Shown here in pieces: positions 36,201-50,052 of a stretch of 64,000 nucleotides of DNA (the first letter of the stretch is position 1; every line of letters starts with the position of its first letter). The translations under genes and the position numbers were made by a program. Origin of the DNA: Sympetrum striolatum. Its lineage: Eukaryota; Arthropoda; Insecta; Odonata; Libellulidae. Below the pieces are notes generated by a model. That model was not told the DNA's origin and did no database searches. It saw nothing but the letters and a program-made list of their open reading frames with translations. The stretch spans positions 60,954,939-61,018,938 of the forward strand of contig OX388351.1 in NCBI GenBank assembly GCA_947579665.1. Direction: 5' to 3'.

Positions 36201-39200
36201 GCATTTCAGGAATTACGTTCCCCGCAAAAACTTCCGTTGAATTAAAGAATAGTGAATAAAAAGCGTGAGATTTATTCTCTCAATTAAAATTGAAAAGAAG
36301 AGAAATCCCTCGCGAATTGGGGCGAACAACGAGAACTTCTTTCGAAGAAAAAAAGGAGTACGCCTTTGCGATTCATTACTCTTCGCTGTTGGAAGAGGTT
36401 TTGTGAGGTGGTGAGACGGAAGGGGCATTTGGACAGACAAACGACTTTATTTAAAGAGAGTAGGGAGGGCTGGATGAATGGAATTGGAGAGGGGAAGAAT
36501 TGTTACACATCTTCGCTCGTACAGCGTGCGATTTTAATGATGGAGGGAACGGCGAAGGGCACCGATTGGTCCATACAAGATCTGTGGTTTGAAGAATATC
36601 AAGGATTCTTGATTTTTGCGGAATCTAAAATAGTTGCATGCACCAAAACAGTTTCTATTGTTGATGTCTGAGAAGTCTTGGGTTGGTCGGGGTTTGAGGG
36701 GTTCAGGATACGTTCCTAACTGGGGTTGCTATCGTTTATTGTTCTTATTTTGAAGTTTACCCTTTTAATGAAAATCAATCCACAGTTCATCGTTACAATA
36801 TCTTAAAAAATTACAAATGTTTCAATTTAGAGAGGAAGCGATACGGGTAACACAGTTTCGCATTTGTTCCGTTGTAGTTGTGAATAATGCGAGTGAACAT
36901 ATCCAAAACGTAGAGAAAAATCCAGAAGAAGTTTCTAGGCTCCACATCATTAAATTTTAAATAATCCCAAAAAAAATTCTCTATATAGTTAGCTATGATG
37001 AAATAAGGCCAACCATTAACGCTAAAATTCAGATAAAATGTTCGTTGTAAGTTGAAGATCCATGCATAATTTATTGGATTTAATTGTATTTAATTAGTTT
37101 TTTCGTTTGACTCATTTTTCTGTTTCAAATAATTGTGATATTTGTAAATCAGCTCTGCACGGAACACGTAAATAAATCAATGAATAACATTACCTACTGG
37201 CTATAGGATGGAAAATTTAACAGAATGTAAAGTAAAATGTTTCTAATTTTACACATGACTGTATGTTGAGTACATCCGCAAAGAAAAGTGGCCAAGAAAT
37301 CAATGACAACATGGAAATTTTCCTTACGACATCAATGCAAAAAATATTTTCGTTCGTTCTACGAATATTTTCGACGAAACCAAGAAGGTTTACAGTTCCG
37401 GAAACTCGTTGTGTTTGAGAATTAATGAGCTGTCAAGGACACGGTAGATCTTAAAATCACAAAAGGAAAAGACATCAAAGAGTATTCGTCACATCGGAAT
37501 AAGGTTACGATTTTTTAAGATTTTAAGGTATCATCCTAAAAAAACTCGAGCGTCTTGAAATACGGAAAATAAGGAAATATTTAATACATAATATGATGAA
37601 CTATGGAGGGAGATGAAAAGCAGTTTCGATTCGCTGAGAATTTTAAGGGTTGCTTAATAAATAATTTCATAAGTCTTATTTAGGTTATATCTGACCAAAA
37701 TTACAATCTTTTGCTGATAAAGACATAATAGATATTATCACAAAGTGCATGTCACGGTGTCGTAATATAAGGTGGTTATATATTTATGAAACAACTGTGA
37801 TGAGTGGACTTAAATTGCAATGACTGAAATCTATGACATCATTTGGTTATTGGTTTATTAGGTATATGATCATAATGAAAATGTGAATATATATTCTAAC
37901 TACTTCCAAGCTGTTTGTATGTTTTTGTTGGACACTTTGCAAGAAGTTGTACACAGGAGTGCTTCAGAACATTTGAAAAAGATTCCATTTCATTTCGATA
38001 TTTAATCCGCCTTAGAAATCAAACACGCCAATAAATGGCTTTCAGCGTTGATGTGTGGTAATTCAGATGAACCCAAGATTTTGATTATTGCATCAATAGA
38101 AAAGTACATATTACTGACACTACTCAAACTAAAGCATTCAAATATAATTTCGAATTTAACGGTAAATAAGGTACATCGGTATATAATATGATCTAAATTC
38201 TTGTAGGGATACTCAAGAAAAAGTTTAAACTGCATATTTAAAACTTAGGATTAATTTCTGTTTAATTTTAGATTTTAGTATTCAAATTATGTTTTGTAGT
38301 GATTATTTCTAATCGAATCGATCAAGATCTTTCAATATCCCATTCGCATCTCCTTTGATATGACATAAATGAGTAAAACTACAAGGAAATCTGAACCACT
38401 TGCCTATAAAATTCTAGGTAATGTTTTGGTCTTATTTTAGAAAAAAAATGTGTCTTCAAATATGATAGGATATTACATTAAGACATATCTATTGAATATT
38501 CCCTCCAGATATTTCCTAACTAGGTTATTACATTGCATTCTTGATTGTAATTCAATGCTGAGATCATATACTTGGGTAATAGTATCATTAGCAGTTCGTC
38601 GAAATGCACATTTACCCTGCAGGAATGAATGTATCCTAGACAGCGCGCCACACGCAGTGCACAAATGCACGTTGAGTTGCTTATACTCCAGGACACCCAG
38701 CGGAGGCATTATTGCAAGCATTAGTCGTGCAGGCATGTGCAAGCTATTTCCATGCGGGTAGCTCCCGGATCATTATTTAGTGTTTAATAGTGTTGAATTA
38801 ATTTGTTAATTATATTTTAAATTTTTTTCTCATAAAGGTAATACCTGATTAACGGAGAACAGTCCTTAAGAATAGCCGGAGGTTAGTTTTACGAGAATGG
38901 AATGAAGGTGCTTTATTATAACACAAAGATTTACTTCATCCGTGATATTTGACACTACCCTTTTTATACTTTTATATATCAATATATATGCTGATAATGG
39001 ATCGTAGATGCACTTTCTCACATTTAAAAAATGATTACTAAATATAGCTATAGTTCAGATATAAATTTCAAATTGCCATAGTTATTAAGACAAATAATGT
39101 ACTACGAAAAAATAACTTGTATAATTATATAATTTTCCGTGCAAGTTGGTCCGTCGTAGTGTGGTTTTGTTTGGAATTTGAAATTATCAATTCTAATTTC

Positions 39201-40910
39201 ATTGCATGAAAAACATTGATTGAGGGGAACACTTTTAATCTGCCCATAGTTAGTACTAAAAGGGAAGGAGACCTCTCGGAAAACCTCCCTTACGCAGAAG
39301 TCACAGTACCTACCTAGGTATATGGAGAAATATAGAGAATGTGATTTATGTACTTGAAACTGACTCTTAAACTAAAATTGAAATATTATGGATTAGTAGG
39401 ATATCTTATATTTTGGAGTGATCTTTATTCGAGAAACCTTCTTTTGAAAGAACTACATTGACGTATTTCGAAAGGAATGAAAATGGCGAAATAACCAACG
39501 AAAAAGGAAGGACAAGCATACGTTATTAACGACGAGAAAGGCTCAAATTTGAAATTTCCAAATGGGCCCGAATACTTTGTCGACCTCCTACAGTTGGTTA
39601 TCACCGGTTTCAGAAGCAAGCGGAGCACGTCCGTCCGCGAAATATGAAATGTGTACGTGAACACAGGGAAAAGAGAGACGTGTTTCTCGATGAGAGAGTG
39701 CTTCGCGCAGAAACGGTGGAGCGCATTCAAACTGCGATGGCATCGGTAAATTAGATGCATTAGCCTCCCCAGGCGAGATGCACTTCTTTATTTAGGAGAA
39801 GGTAAACGGTTAAACGGGCAATCAACAACATTATATCATATGCGCGGAGTAAATGCAAATAGCGATTTCGTACGAATGTGACTCTAGACTGCTGTAAAGG
39901 GCATGCGGGATCAGGGGCAAAAATACACACGCCGCGGCCCGCAATATGATTCTGTGTAACGAATCGCGATCTAGAGGCAACAATCGAATGCGCAGGGAAG
40001 GATATGATTTATTCATTTCGCGTGTTTAAATGAGGAGCAGGTGCGGAAAAAGCATGCGGCCATGTGCCGAGAATGGTTGCGAAGGTAAAGAAATTCAGTG
40101 CATTAACAGGAAAGGACTGAGATGGAGTCCTAATGAACGTATGCTTTGTTTGTTCGAGGGGAAGATTGAAACAGAGGTGAAAAGATTGGGAGGAGGCCTT
40201 AAAGAAACAGAAGGAAGACAAATTTCTTCTTCTATATTGCGGTAGAGAACCATGGTACGGTTTTAACTTTTGAATAATATGATATACTATAGAATATATA
40301 ATAGAATAATATTGACATATTGGACTCAAAAGATTAATTTTCATTATACAATTCTCGTATATGACTACCATAAGGTAAACTTCCCCATTATAAAAATAGG
40401 TTTTCCCAAATAAAATCCATGGTTGTTAACAATACTATGAATTCGAGAAATATGAAATACAAGGGGTCGTTCTAAATTGTGCCATACTTATGGAGGGTGG
40501 TATTTGAGAATTTATTATACTTAATTACCTACGGATATGAAAACATGTGTTACTTTGTGACTGAGGAATTCTGAAGTAATATTGTCATTATTTAAGGGTC
40601 ATTCTAAATAAAAATGAAGTTGAAGAAATTTTAAAGGAGTTACGTTTGAAAATGAAAGCCAATACTAACAATATTTGATATAAAAAAGGAAGAAGGAACT
40701 TACTTAACATTAAAGGAAATTGTGAAATACATCACGGAAAAATATGAAAATTTTAAAATATATTTATATAAATGTATATAATAAAATAATATAATTGTAA
40801 AATATGGATAAATATCGTTTTATTTATGGTTAGTACAGAATTTATGGTTGAGAATAAATTGGTATATAGAGAAGAATATACTCGAAATGCATAAAAAACC
40901 ATGTATCCAC
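33286..40910. other. Unique DNA without recognised gene
   Basis: Alternating AT-rich sequence and GC-richer or purine-rich blocks (about 36050-36660, 38580-38770, 39420-40240). Overlapping antisense frames at 38450-38761 (plus) and 38473-38742 (minus) and a 120-codon minus frame at 40009-40371 have no recognisable domain. No splice-flanked coding-like segment was found. Confidence 0.4.
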
Positions 40911-40976
40911 GATATTTGTAAATTGCACCTCATGAAATTACAATTGTAATTTCATGAGGTGCAATTTACAAATATC
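40911..40976. repeat. Perfect 66-bp palindrome without spacer
   Basis: The left half (40911-40943) begins GATATTTGTAAATTGCACCT, and the right half (40944-40976) is its exact reverse complement over all 33 bases, with the axis between 40943 and 40944 inside CAATTG. Homology stops abruptly on both sides. It carries no terminal motif of a known transposon. Confidence 0.97.
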
Positions 40977-42210
40977 ATTTCATGAGTATTGCTTAATACT
41001 CTCAGAAATCACCGCTAACTTCATGAATGGAGGATATTAAAGAATTGGGATGTAACGAAAAGAATGAGATCGAAATGCGTAAAGAATGAAATTCATGAAA
41101 TGTATCAAGTTAAAACAGTAGAATTCTATTAGAAATTATCACAAATATACGGTTCATACGAAAATTAGGACGCGAAAACATTGGGATCAATCGTTCTCTG
41201 TTATAAAGCCATAGAAGGCATTTTCCCGAACGATGACCTCATACAGTTTGCCTCACGGAGTCCGCACAGCGCGTCCCGCATTTGAGCACGACAAACAATC
41301 CAGAAACAGGCATCCCAATTAACCCCCGATAAAAAGGAGCCAAAGAAGTAGATTGACTCCAACTTGGTCCAATTTGCGGCCTCGGTGCTGGGGATATAGA
41401 ATGTTTCCATCGCGACCATTGTTAGAGCGCTGGAAGCGGAGGACAAAGGTTCTACGGCTGGTGGATATTTGGAGAGGAGTTGGGATTTGGAATTGATTCG
41501 ATTCCGAACGGGAATATTTTGCTGCCGGGAGGTATGGCAAATGAAGCAAAGGTGGAGCGGGAAGGGACTAATTGGAGACCCACTAGAGGCAAAGAAGAAG
41601 CTCCCACGCCACGGACGCCTCCTATCGATTAATTCGACCCTTCGCTGATTTTTCTCTCCTTCCCTTCCCATGCAAATTCCGCTCTTTCTCGTAGCTGTGA
41701 CTCTAATGTCCCTGTCCATCTTACGGGGGATCCAGATTGGTTCGGGCCGATCTCCTTAATCTGGAAAACAGGTGGCCGGCGGATCCGGGGGTAATCAGAG
41801 TGTCTACCTTTTCCACGTACTTCGCCTTTAAGAACAGATGGAGTTCCCGTTGAAATAAATTTATCCGGATCCCGACACTTGGACCGTGAAGCACGGGGAA
41901 AATGAACCGTGCTGCGAAGTTAGACCTTCTGGATCCGGTACGGAAGGAAAGAATACTCTTCGTTATAATTTAGACGATTGCTCTTTCTGTTCTTGCTACT
42001 ACATCTTGAGGAATCGTACACTTTCATTTGTCCCTTGGTGAAAGATGGATAAAAATGAATCTTTCATGTATTGTACCTGTACTTGCCTCGCTCTTGCTTA
42101 CGGCTGTGATGACATGAATCTACTGAGATGTGAGTGATACTGAATAATGGCTTTGTAGTTTGTTTAGAAAAGTTTCACTGAAATATTCATTTAGATTTAC
42201 TTATCAGTAT
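40977..42210. other. Unique DNA; GC-richer block 41200-41960
   Basis: The GC-richer block contains a 172-codon minus-strand frame (41201-41719) with no recognisable domain. In sequence of this composition such a frame can arise by chance. No gene is called. Confidence 0.4.
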
Positions 42211-42510
42211 ATTAGAGGTTAAAATCTCCAATAGCCGTCTTTGTCGGCGACCCCTCGTCTCATCCACCGGTATTCGGAAAAAAAGAGAAGACACCACAAT
42301 TTAATGGCACTTAATGAATATTTCAAAAGTGATGCTTTTTTTAAAGAGGAATTTTTTGTGCATAATTCCTCATGAAGAAGAAGGTATCGCTTTCGAAATG
42401 TACATTGAATGCTCGTAATAACGGTGTCATCTATTTTTTTCTCCGAACACCGACGGATGAGACGAGGGTCGCCGAAACAGACGGCTATTGGAGATTTTGA
42501 ACCTATAATT
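42211..42510. mobile_element. Fold-back MITE, long inverted repeats
   Basis: A 300-bp element formed almost entirely of two inverted arms of about 120-130 bp. The left arm includes AAAATCTCCAATAGCCGTCT, CGTCTCATCC and GGTATTCGGA. The right arm read in reverse includes CAAAATCTCCAATAGCCGTCT, CGTCTCATCC and GGTGTTCGGA. Terminal similarity extends to ATTA(G/T)AGGTT. There is no transposase. A 113-codon minus frame crossing it is incidental. The target duplication is unclear, so the superfamily is open. Confidence 0.8.
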
Positions 42511-45500
42511 CTATAACAGTTCCAAAAATTGTCTTTCTTTACTATCAGTTTACGTTCCACTTACAGTATTCTGGCTTGGTGAGGACAGAAGGGGAAAACT
42601 ACCTCACTCCTCAACTTCCTTATTAAGCCTCATTCCTGTTTTACTAGCTCTTGGTAGGTAATGCTCGAGGGAAGGAGGTTCCAACCGGCCTTCGGGCTGA
42701 ATATTTTACATACCGATTATTCATTTGACTTGATAAAAGATCACACTAAACACAGTTAATATCATCACTTCGAATCTCAATTTATTTTTTTTAATTATAA
42801 GGAAAATCTTTGAAAAACGTTTAACGCCCAGAAACTGTGTTGAGTTAGAATATATAGGATCATAAACCTGTTTGCTATGAAATAAATGAAAAAATTAAAC
42901 AAAATATTCAAAATTCATTTTTAGATACTTGAATATCGAAGATACAATCATGATTGAATAAAGTCCTTGTTATGATTGGAAGAAAATTCTTCTTTTAGCG
43001 TGTCAATCAGTTTGCATGGTGCAGAAATCTTAAAATTTCAAATCTGTCTACGTAATATTTGTGGCTTGAGAATTTCAAAATTTGGACTTTAATTAGAAAA
43101 AGTGTTCATTACCGAGAGATATTTTTCATCAATCTACAGATATAAATTTTAATAATTGTTTTCAGAAATGATAGATTGGAAAAACGAATAATAAAAAAAT
43201 ATTATCTATCAAATGTATATTTCATTAAATCTGAACCTCTGACGGCACATCATATAATTATTCTAGAAAATATATCTTTCTACCATGATTTACTGTATCA
43301 AATTTTGGAGAGTCGTAATTTATGGTCTACCTTAAATTTTTAATGCAAAATAAAACTTCTTTTTATTCTAAAAATTCATAAAATTCTTTCCAACTAAATA
43401 AACGAATCTGAAGTTAAATGAAGGATAAAATTTTTCTCCATTCGAGCCTTAGGATTTGAGCTGATCTACATTTTGCAGAGAGGCACATAGAATATATATG
43501 AGATGCTGTCGATGGGATCATATCAGCGCATCATCATCCCCTTTCATCGTTTCGTTTGCTCACGTGAGTGGAAAATTCCGTATTCTGCTTAGAGGGACGC
43601 CCATTGCAGGCGATAAAGTGAAACCTCCCAAAGTACCCATCCAAAAATTATCACGAACCACATTTCGAAGTTAAATTCAATTTAAACCCTGCGGGTAGTT
43701 TGATAACGCCGAGAGGCGTCTTTGAAGAGATAATTTTGCTCAATTTATGCGGACGTTATTCGGTTATCTAAAAATCGAAAGGGAATTGAGGATGGCAGGT
43801 GAGTACGGTGCACTTTCCACTTCCCCAGTTCCTCTGACGTCCTCTTCTTGTATGCATAGAAGCCCAGCTCTGTTTGCGTTTCGGGTACGCTTTGTTTATC
43901 AGTAATACGGAATGTTGTTGCAGATTTCAGAAGCTGGCTTCTCAATTTCGATCAATCATAGGCCTATGTCGAAAGGGCAATACTTAATTCACAGAGATTT
44001 TTTGTAAACATTAGGACACAGAGGACTATTTCAAAATGTGATAAACGTATTTTTATCTATACATACAAACATACACACGACATTAATGAGCAAAATCGGG
44101 ACTCAGAAGTCCCATTTTCCGTTAAACCCTTGAATTTATAATCATTTATGTATTCAAAGATTCATGTTCAGTTTTGACACAATTTTGCAGTGAATACAAA
44201 CAACAAACAAAGAATAAAACAAACTTAAAATGAATATAAATGATTGTATGAAATAAAAATAGAGGCAAAATAAACAAAAATAACATAGATGAATATTTAC
44301 AAAAATGTTCCAATTAGGATATTATTTGCTGGAATCTATAAACGGAGATTCTTTTGAGAATGTATCAAAAGAAATTTTGAAAGGGTCTACGGATGAAATT
44401 AAGAAGGTCTGGAATTCTCTATACTAGGGAACGCTGCGCAAGGGATAATCTAAATTAGCAAAATGGAGAAGAGGAGTCAGATTTGTTTTCATAGATTTAT
44501 AGATGCTAATGTTGAAATTTTCGATAATTTTATTATAATTATGAAAGAGACCCAAGCAAAGGAAGAGAAACAATATAAAATTATCAATCATATTGCGTAA
44601 CAATAATTTAATTTAAAGTAATACGTAGTAATTTTTAGAAATTTGCAGAACCTTCAAATTAAGTTTTGTGTATCGCTGTTAAGCAGTTGTGAATTATTTT
44701 GTTTTTATTTAAGCTTTTAACTAAGACGCTTTATTTAGTTTCGAGGACAGAATTTGAGGATAAAAATTCATTTATTCTTACCCTATGCCGGTTATTTACA
44801 TCACTATATTATCAGAAGCTCTTCAAGTCTTCCCTTCCTTGTCCTTAGATTATTATTTTTGATATAATCCAGGTATAATAGCACTTATATCCAATAATGA
44901 GGACTTAAAGCATTCGTTAAAATGGCAGTGGATTTTTGTTTCAACACAAGTTGAACTATAGTTTATCCGAGCCAAAAAATGAATTTTGCTTTTTGTGAAT
45001 GCTTTTGAAGATGAAGATTACTTAGCATTCTTTTAAGTCCTAAGTTGTTTGTAATTTACAAAACAAAATTACTAGCAGATTAATGAAATATTATGTAGTA
45101 AATCTTTGTTGGCCAAATTAATTTAGAAGACTTTTATTTGAGTAACACTATTTCCTATGATAGGAGCACAGAATATACGGCTAGCTATGTTTTATTACAA
45201 TGGGTTGTGAGAACGATAGTTATCCTCAGAAATAGGGAAACATTTAAAACTTTATAATATAATTAATGAACATAAAGAGGTTACTGGGTAGAAATTTTAA
45301 TTATGTTGATATCTCAGGTATTCGTTAGTTTCAGAAAACTTCAAATAAAATATTCAATGTACAAGGAGAATTAATTATTAGCTTTTCTGTTTAAATGTAT
45401 ATCTTTATTTTAAAATTTTCATTCGAGTTAATTGCAAAAAACAATAGAATAACTGGAAGAAATTATTTTTTAAGATTAAAGATTATATAAATATAATTTT

Positions 45501-47038
45501 GTGCATGTAAAGGACATAATCACGAGGATTATTGGTGAGTCTAAATAAGTTATAGAGAAAAGAATAGACAGATATTCAAGAGTAATTTTGGCTAGTATGA
45601 ATAATGCAGAGCATTAATGTACCGCTTAATCATTCTAGTTGCCATCCAAAATGCTTAAAAATATGTCACGGCATACTACAAAGCCCTGCATTTTAAACAA
45701 ATGTCATTCAGATGAACTTTGAAAATGGGAAAAATTCCATCATTATGTTCTGCATAGGGTATCATCAAAAAAAAGATTTCGCATTAATTTTTTGTGGTAA
45801 GAGATTTAGGTCATTTTGGTTGGTTTCCATAAAAGTTGCCGACCTTTAACGTACTTATGAGCATCAATCAGCCTATCATGAGCCTTCTTCTCTCTGTATT
45901 CAGTGAAGTGCATCCGAGAGAATGCGCGTTCAAAATGTGTTCTTTCAAAGTTTGCGGAATAGGGATGGATTTCCGGGGTCAAGAAGTCTCCGCAAAAATA
46001 GATTGATTCTGCGAACATGCCGATAAGTTCAATGGCCGATTTAATTGAGTTTGTGATGGATTACCTGCTGCGATGCATCCGCATTCTATCCCTTACCTAA
46101 CCCCATTAATAAAAATTTCATCGTAAAACTTACGCGTCCCCGGATGAATTCTGAGGAAACCCTTTGATGTGCGATATGTTACCCAGATGAATCGACCCGA
46201 AACTCGCAGCTAAAATGAATCTGCCAAAATTTGAAAGTACTGAGCGAACTATAAAATGAATGATATGCAGTAACGTGCTTTATTTGCGATTCCATGTTCG
46301 AGTTTCACAAAATTAAAAACTAAATTTATACGTGTTAATTTATACCTTTACATTTACTTGTATAGCTATATTATATGATAGCTTATTGATATAATCATAT
46401 AGATTGGAAGGCTATGCCAAAATGAAACATTTGATTACTTTAAATAATGGCAGTGTTTTGAAGGTAACGGTAATCCTTCCTTACATTCAATAGGATTGTA
46501 AGTAGCTCCAGAATATCTATGAGAAGTTAAACTTATTGTACACAAAATGTCTTGCATTTATTCTGGTGGCATTACAAACTGTGTTTGTTTTCGACTGCCA
46601 CTATTAATATTTTTCCGTAATAGTAGAATAATAAATCACTGTTTCATCGCAAAAAATTCACATATTTAGCATTTCAGTTCTGTAATACTCTAATATTTTC
46701 TCATTCTATCTAAATTAATTATTGTACAACTAATAACAACAGGTGTTAGACTTTAATTCTCAATCTGGCTCAAATAAAAACATTTCATTAATATTTATAT
46801 CATCAATTAGTTGGTGATATTATCACAGTCTGATTAAAGTCTTCGAAAAAACATTGTGCTATTATCAATTAAAATTTTTGTTAATGTTTCAATTATATTT
46901 TATTTATATAGATACATTATGATATATAGGCAATGAATTGATGGATTTACAAACTATAAAATATTATTTTCAATTTCGCAGAGATTAGCAGATCTTATTG
47001 GATCTAGTGCTTTGTAAATTCATTTTCTGTCGACAAAT
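42511..47038. other. Unique DNA without recognised gene
   Basis: Mostly AT-rich, with GC-richer stretches near 43480-43960 and 45820-46260. A short GAATAAAGTCCTTGTTAT word near 42956 recalls the LINE tail but lacks the flanking match. No gene recognised. Confidence 0.4.
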
Positions 47039-47355
47039 ATTCCTTAATGATGTCCATTTTTAGACTACATAAATTATCAGTTAAATATTTCTCTATGGAT
47101 GTATGCTCCGTTGTGATATAATGGCAACATTTTAAAAGTTTTATTTTATCAGTACTTTGAATAGTACTTTTATAAGTATTTTTGTTGGATATAATATTTA
47201 AAAAATCAAAGCTTAATGTTGGATAAATCGTACTTACTTATGCTATTTAATAAGAGAAAGCAAGTAAAATGGTGCCATTACAACAGAGCATACCTCCATA
47301 GAAAAATATTTGACTGATAATTTGTGTAGTCTAAAAACAGACATCATTGAGGAAT
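47039..47355. mobile_element. Fold-back MITE, ~95-bp inverted arms
   Basis: The left arm (47039-47134) and right arm (47267-47355) are inverted copies. Both contain TTTTTAGACTACA, AAATTATCAGT, AAATATTT.TCTATGGA and GTATGCTC.GTTGT in the same order, with about nine of ten positions matching. The ~130-bp centre is AT-rich. It has no coding capacity and no clear target duplication. Confidence 0.75.
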
Positions 47356-48197
47356 TTTTATTATTACGTCCTGGTAAAATTAATTACAAGCTATAATGAT
47401 TATTTAGGTATTATTTAAAAATTCAGAGCGTAACGTTTGATTATTTTGTACTTAATTATTATAGCTCCTAATGAATTTTATCGGAACCTAATGTAAATGG
47501 CGCCGTGGGTAGAATCAACTGTGATAAAGCACTGCTACCATGCACCAATGGAGACATTTAATCTCGATTTCTTAATTTCCTTAAGGATATCCGTGGCACA
47601 TTTTCACGTCTCCAGAGGGGATAATTCTTCCGTTCAAGACCACCGGAGTTTGGACTGATGAACTCCAGGAATAACTTTGGGGCTCCGAATCCTTCATTAG
47701 TAAGATTGTTTTCTTCTGTACTGCATGAAAGCCACCCAACCGCTTCACTTCGCCCCTAATTTTCTTATCAAATGCTTCTCGCGGCTCCAGTTCCCACTAA
47801 AGGAATATTTCGAGGACTATTAATCATCGGCTCTTTTGGCCAAAAATATCTGGGTGAGACGACTGATTATTTATTTGCATAGTTGATAAAAGTGGGACAA
47901 TTTAATTTTCTGCCCCGGAGGAGCATTAAGCAAATGTTTCCGCTCTACTGGCTTCTTTCAATCCGCCTTCGGAGGTTTCATTTCCATCTTTAATGAGTTT
48001 CATAGTCAGAAATCCCAGCCTGTTTCCAAATTAAGCGCGGTTTACACTAAATACTTTCCGGAAGAGGAGCCGGATATAGGATTTTTAATAAGGGCAATGA
48101 TTAATGATTAATTTAAACATAGGGATAATTAATAGGAATATGAAATTTCTCTCTGAAAATGTTCAATTTTTTTGAATTGACTAAAATATTAATTTTA
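47356..48197. other. Unique DNA, GC-richer
   Basis: A GC-richer block at about 47480-48060 with scattered TAAT words but no frame of interest. Confidence 0.4.
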
Positions 48198-48201
48198 TTA
48201 A

Positions 48202-48785
48202 CCTTTCGTCAGCCGCGCCTATTTTCATAACACGAGCAGTCGCGCGTTGTATTCCATACAATGGATCGTTTTTCGGCCAAAAATGTAAAATTAATTGAAC
48301 TAATTATTATTTCAGAGTGCTAAACGTTATGTTATAATATAATTTAATAGGATAATTTAAGACGTAAAAAACGTTTAGTAAAAAATATTATTACTCACTT
48401 TTATTTATTTAGATGCGTTCAGAGATTACCTAAAAAGCTAGATGTCTATTAATTCAGAAATTGAAATGCGTCTAATAAAGTTTAAGACGAAATAAGATGA
48501 AAACTCCATATAAACGTTATAATATGCAAAAATAGAGTTTACCAACGAAAAACTTACCCAAGCGATCGCGCGTTGTATGTGTTACAACAGTCGTCACTTC
48601 ACAGATTTACTCGCTTTCGCAGTCGGTTTAAGACTAAAAAGAAGCATTTGACGACTTCACAAGTTATTGGTAAGTGCGATACAGGAATAGACCCGGGCAT
48701 GAGGTTCAAGGGACCACCCAGGTAGAAACGGGACCCGAAAAACCATCTGTGTTGTACAAAATACAACAGTGCGACTGACAGAGGG
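48202..48785. mobile_element. piggyBac-like MITE flanked by TTAA
   Basis: A 584-bp segment bordered on both sides by TTAA (48198-48201 and 48786-48789), the obligatory piggyBac target. The left end starts CCTTTCGTCAGCCGCGCC and the reverse complement of the right end starts CCCTCTGTCAGTCGCAC, sharing GTCAG(C/T)CGC(G/A)C. Subterminal GTCGCGCGTTGTAT or GATCGCGCGTTGTAT words occur near 48240 and 48556. The CCC start and TTAA duplication fit piggyBac; no transposase is present. A minus frame at 48599-48796 is incidental. Confidence 0.65.
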
Positions 48786-48789
48786 TTAA

Positions 48790-50052
48790 TAGCCAATGTT
48801 TAATTTAGTTTAATGACCTGAATGTGTAATAAATCGACATTTTTGGGCGAGTAAAAATTTATTCAGACTATTTTTTCACATATATAACTAAGTATTCCTC
48901 AGTAAATAAGACGATGTAATTTCTTTATATCCGTTAACTGATACAGTTGTCTGTTAAAATTCAATGAGGATAATTGTACATCATGAAGCTTGTCCATAGC
49001 AAAGGCTATGTGTGAAGTAGTCATACTTATATAAAATTACTTTGTTTTGAAAAGGTATAAATAACCATGACTTAGAGCGAGAATTATTTAGTCCAAAGGT
49101 AAGAAACCATCTTACGAATTATTGCAAATATATTTCATAGTTGTATCTGCTTGTTGTCATTAAATAACTTTTTGGATGGGTATTTTTGTAGCAAATATAT
49201 AATTATAGATATCACGATTGATAACAATAGTATTTATTTGAGGAAATTAAAATTAAATCTTAAATAAAATGTTTTCTGAAAACACAAATAGTAAGAAAAT
49301 TCGACAACAGGTAAAATATAAATGAAAATGAGTGGATTACTTTGTTATAATTATATTTAATTCATTTAGCAATAAGCCAAAAATGGAGGTATCTGAAAAG
49401 TACGATTCCATACTCATTTTGTATCTAATTACGTCCAACGACTACAGATTTGATGCCTCATTCCCCACTGCGAACATTTTATTTACGTAAAATATTAAAA
49501 TATGTAAACATTTTTTTGTAGAATATGCTATTGAATTTTAAAAATATTAAAGATTCATTTATCAGCGACATTAATTCCGTCGTCATAGCGAGGCAATTTG
49601 AATCCGCTCTCATCCGCACAATAGACGGGGAAACCGGAACAAAGTCCTACTTAATTAATTAATTCTGAGGCATCTCCTGATAAATCATGCGCCGCGGCCT
49701 TCAAAAGAGAGCTAATCTGGAGAGCCTTAAATTTCTTAGCGCCTAATCGGGAGTTAAGAAGAAGGAGGCGCTCTTTGTTCTACCCCTGATATAGGATGAA
49801 ATGTGACGGGGACAAAAGCAGGGAAGGAACTAAGGCGGCCGTGGGATTCCTCTCAATCTCTTCCCTTCCCCAACCTAAAAACAAGGATCCATTCTCGACC
49901 TTCCCAATTCGAGTGTTGGATCTCAGCCAGGGCACTCAAGAAGGCCCCCTCCGAAGGTGGAGGCCGGCAATCGAGGTCTCAGCTGTGTGTGGGGGCGGCG
50001 AACTGCTTTGAATAGTGCAATAGCTTTCGTCCCTGTTAGACCAGAAGACACC
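48790..50052. other. Unique DNA; GC-richer from 49570
   Basis: AT-rich until about 49570, then GC-richer. Plus-strand frames near 49796-50238 are antisense to, or just outside, the candidate frame at 50053-50460 and lack recognisable domains. Confidence 0.4.

Noticed and set aside
38450..38761. Overlapping plus and minus frames of about 90-100 codons
   Set aside because: Neither has a recognisable domain and each shadows the other; no splice context favours one.
40463..40615. Direct repeat GGGTCRTTCTAAAT as transposon ends
   Set aside because: The match is only ~14 bp, in direct rather than inverted orientation, with no further similarity.
41201..41719. 172-codon minus-strand open frame
   Set aside because: No recognisable domain or codon bias. 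A frame of this length is expected occasionally by chance in a GC-richer block, and no splice or promoter context supports it.
42219..42560. 113-codon minus-strand frame
   Set aside because: It runs through both arms of a fold-back MITE and is therefore non-coding.
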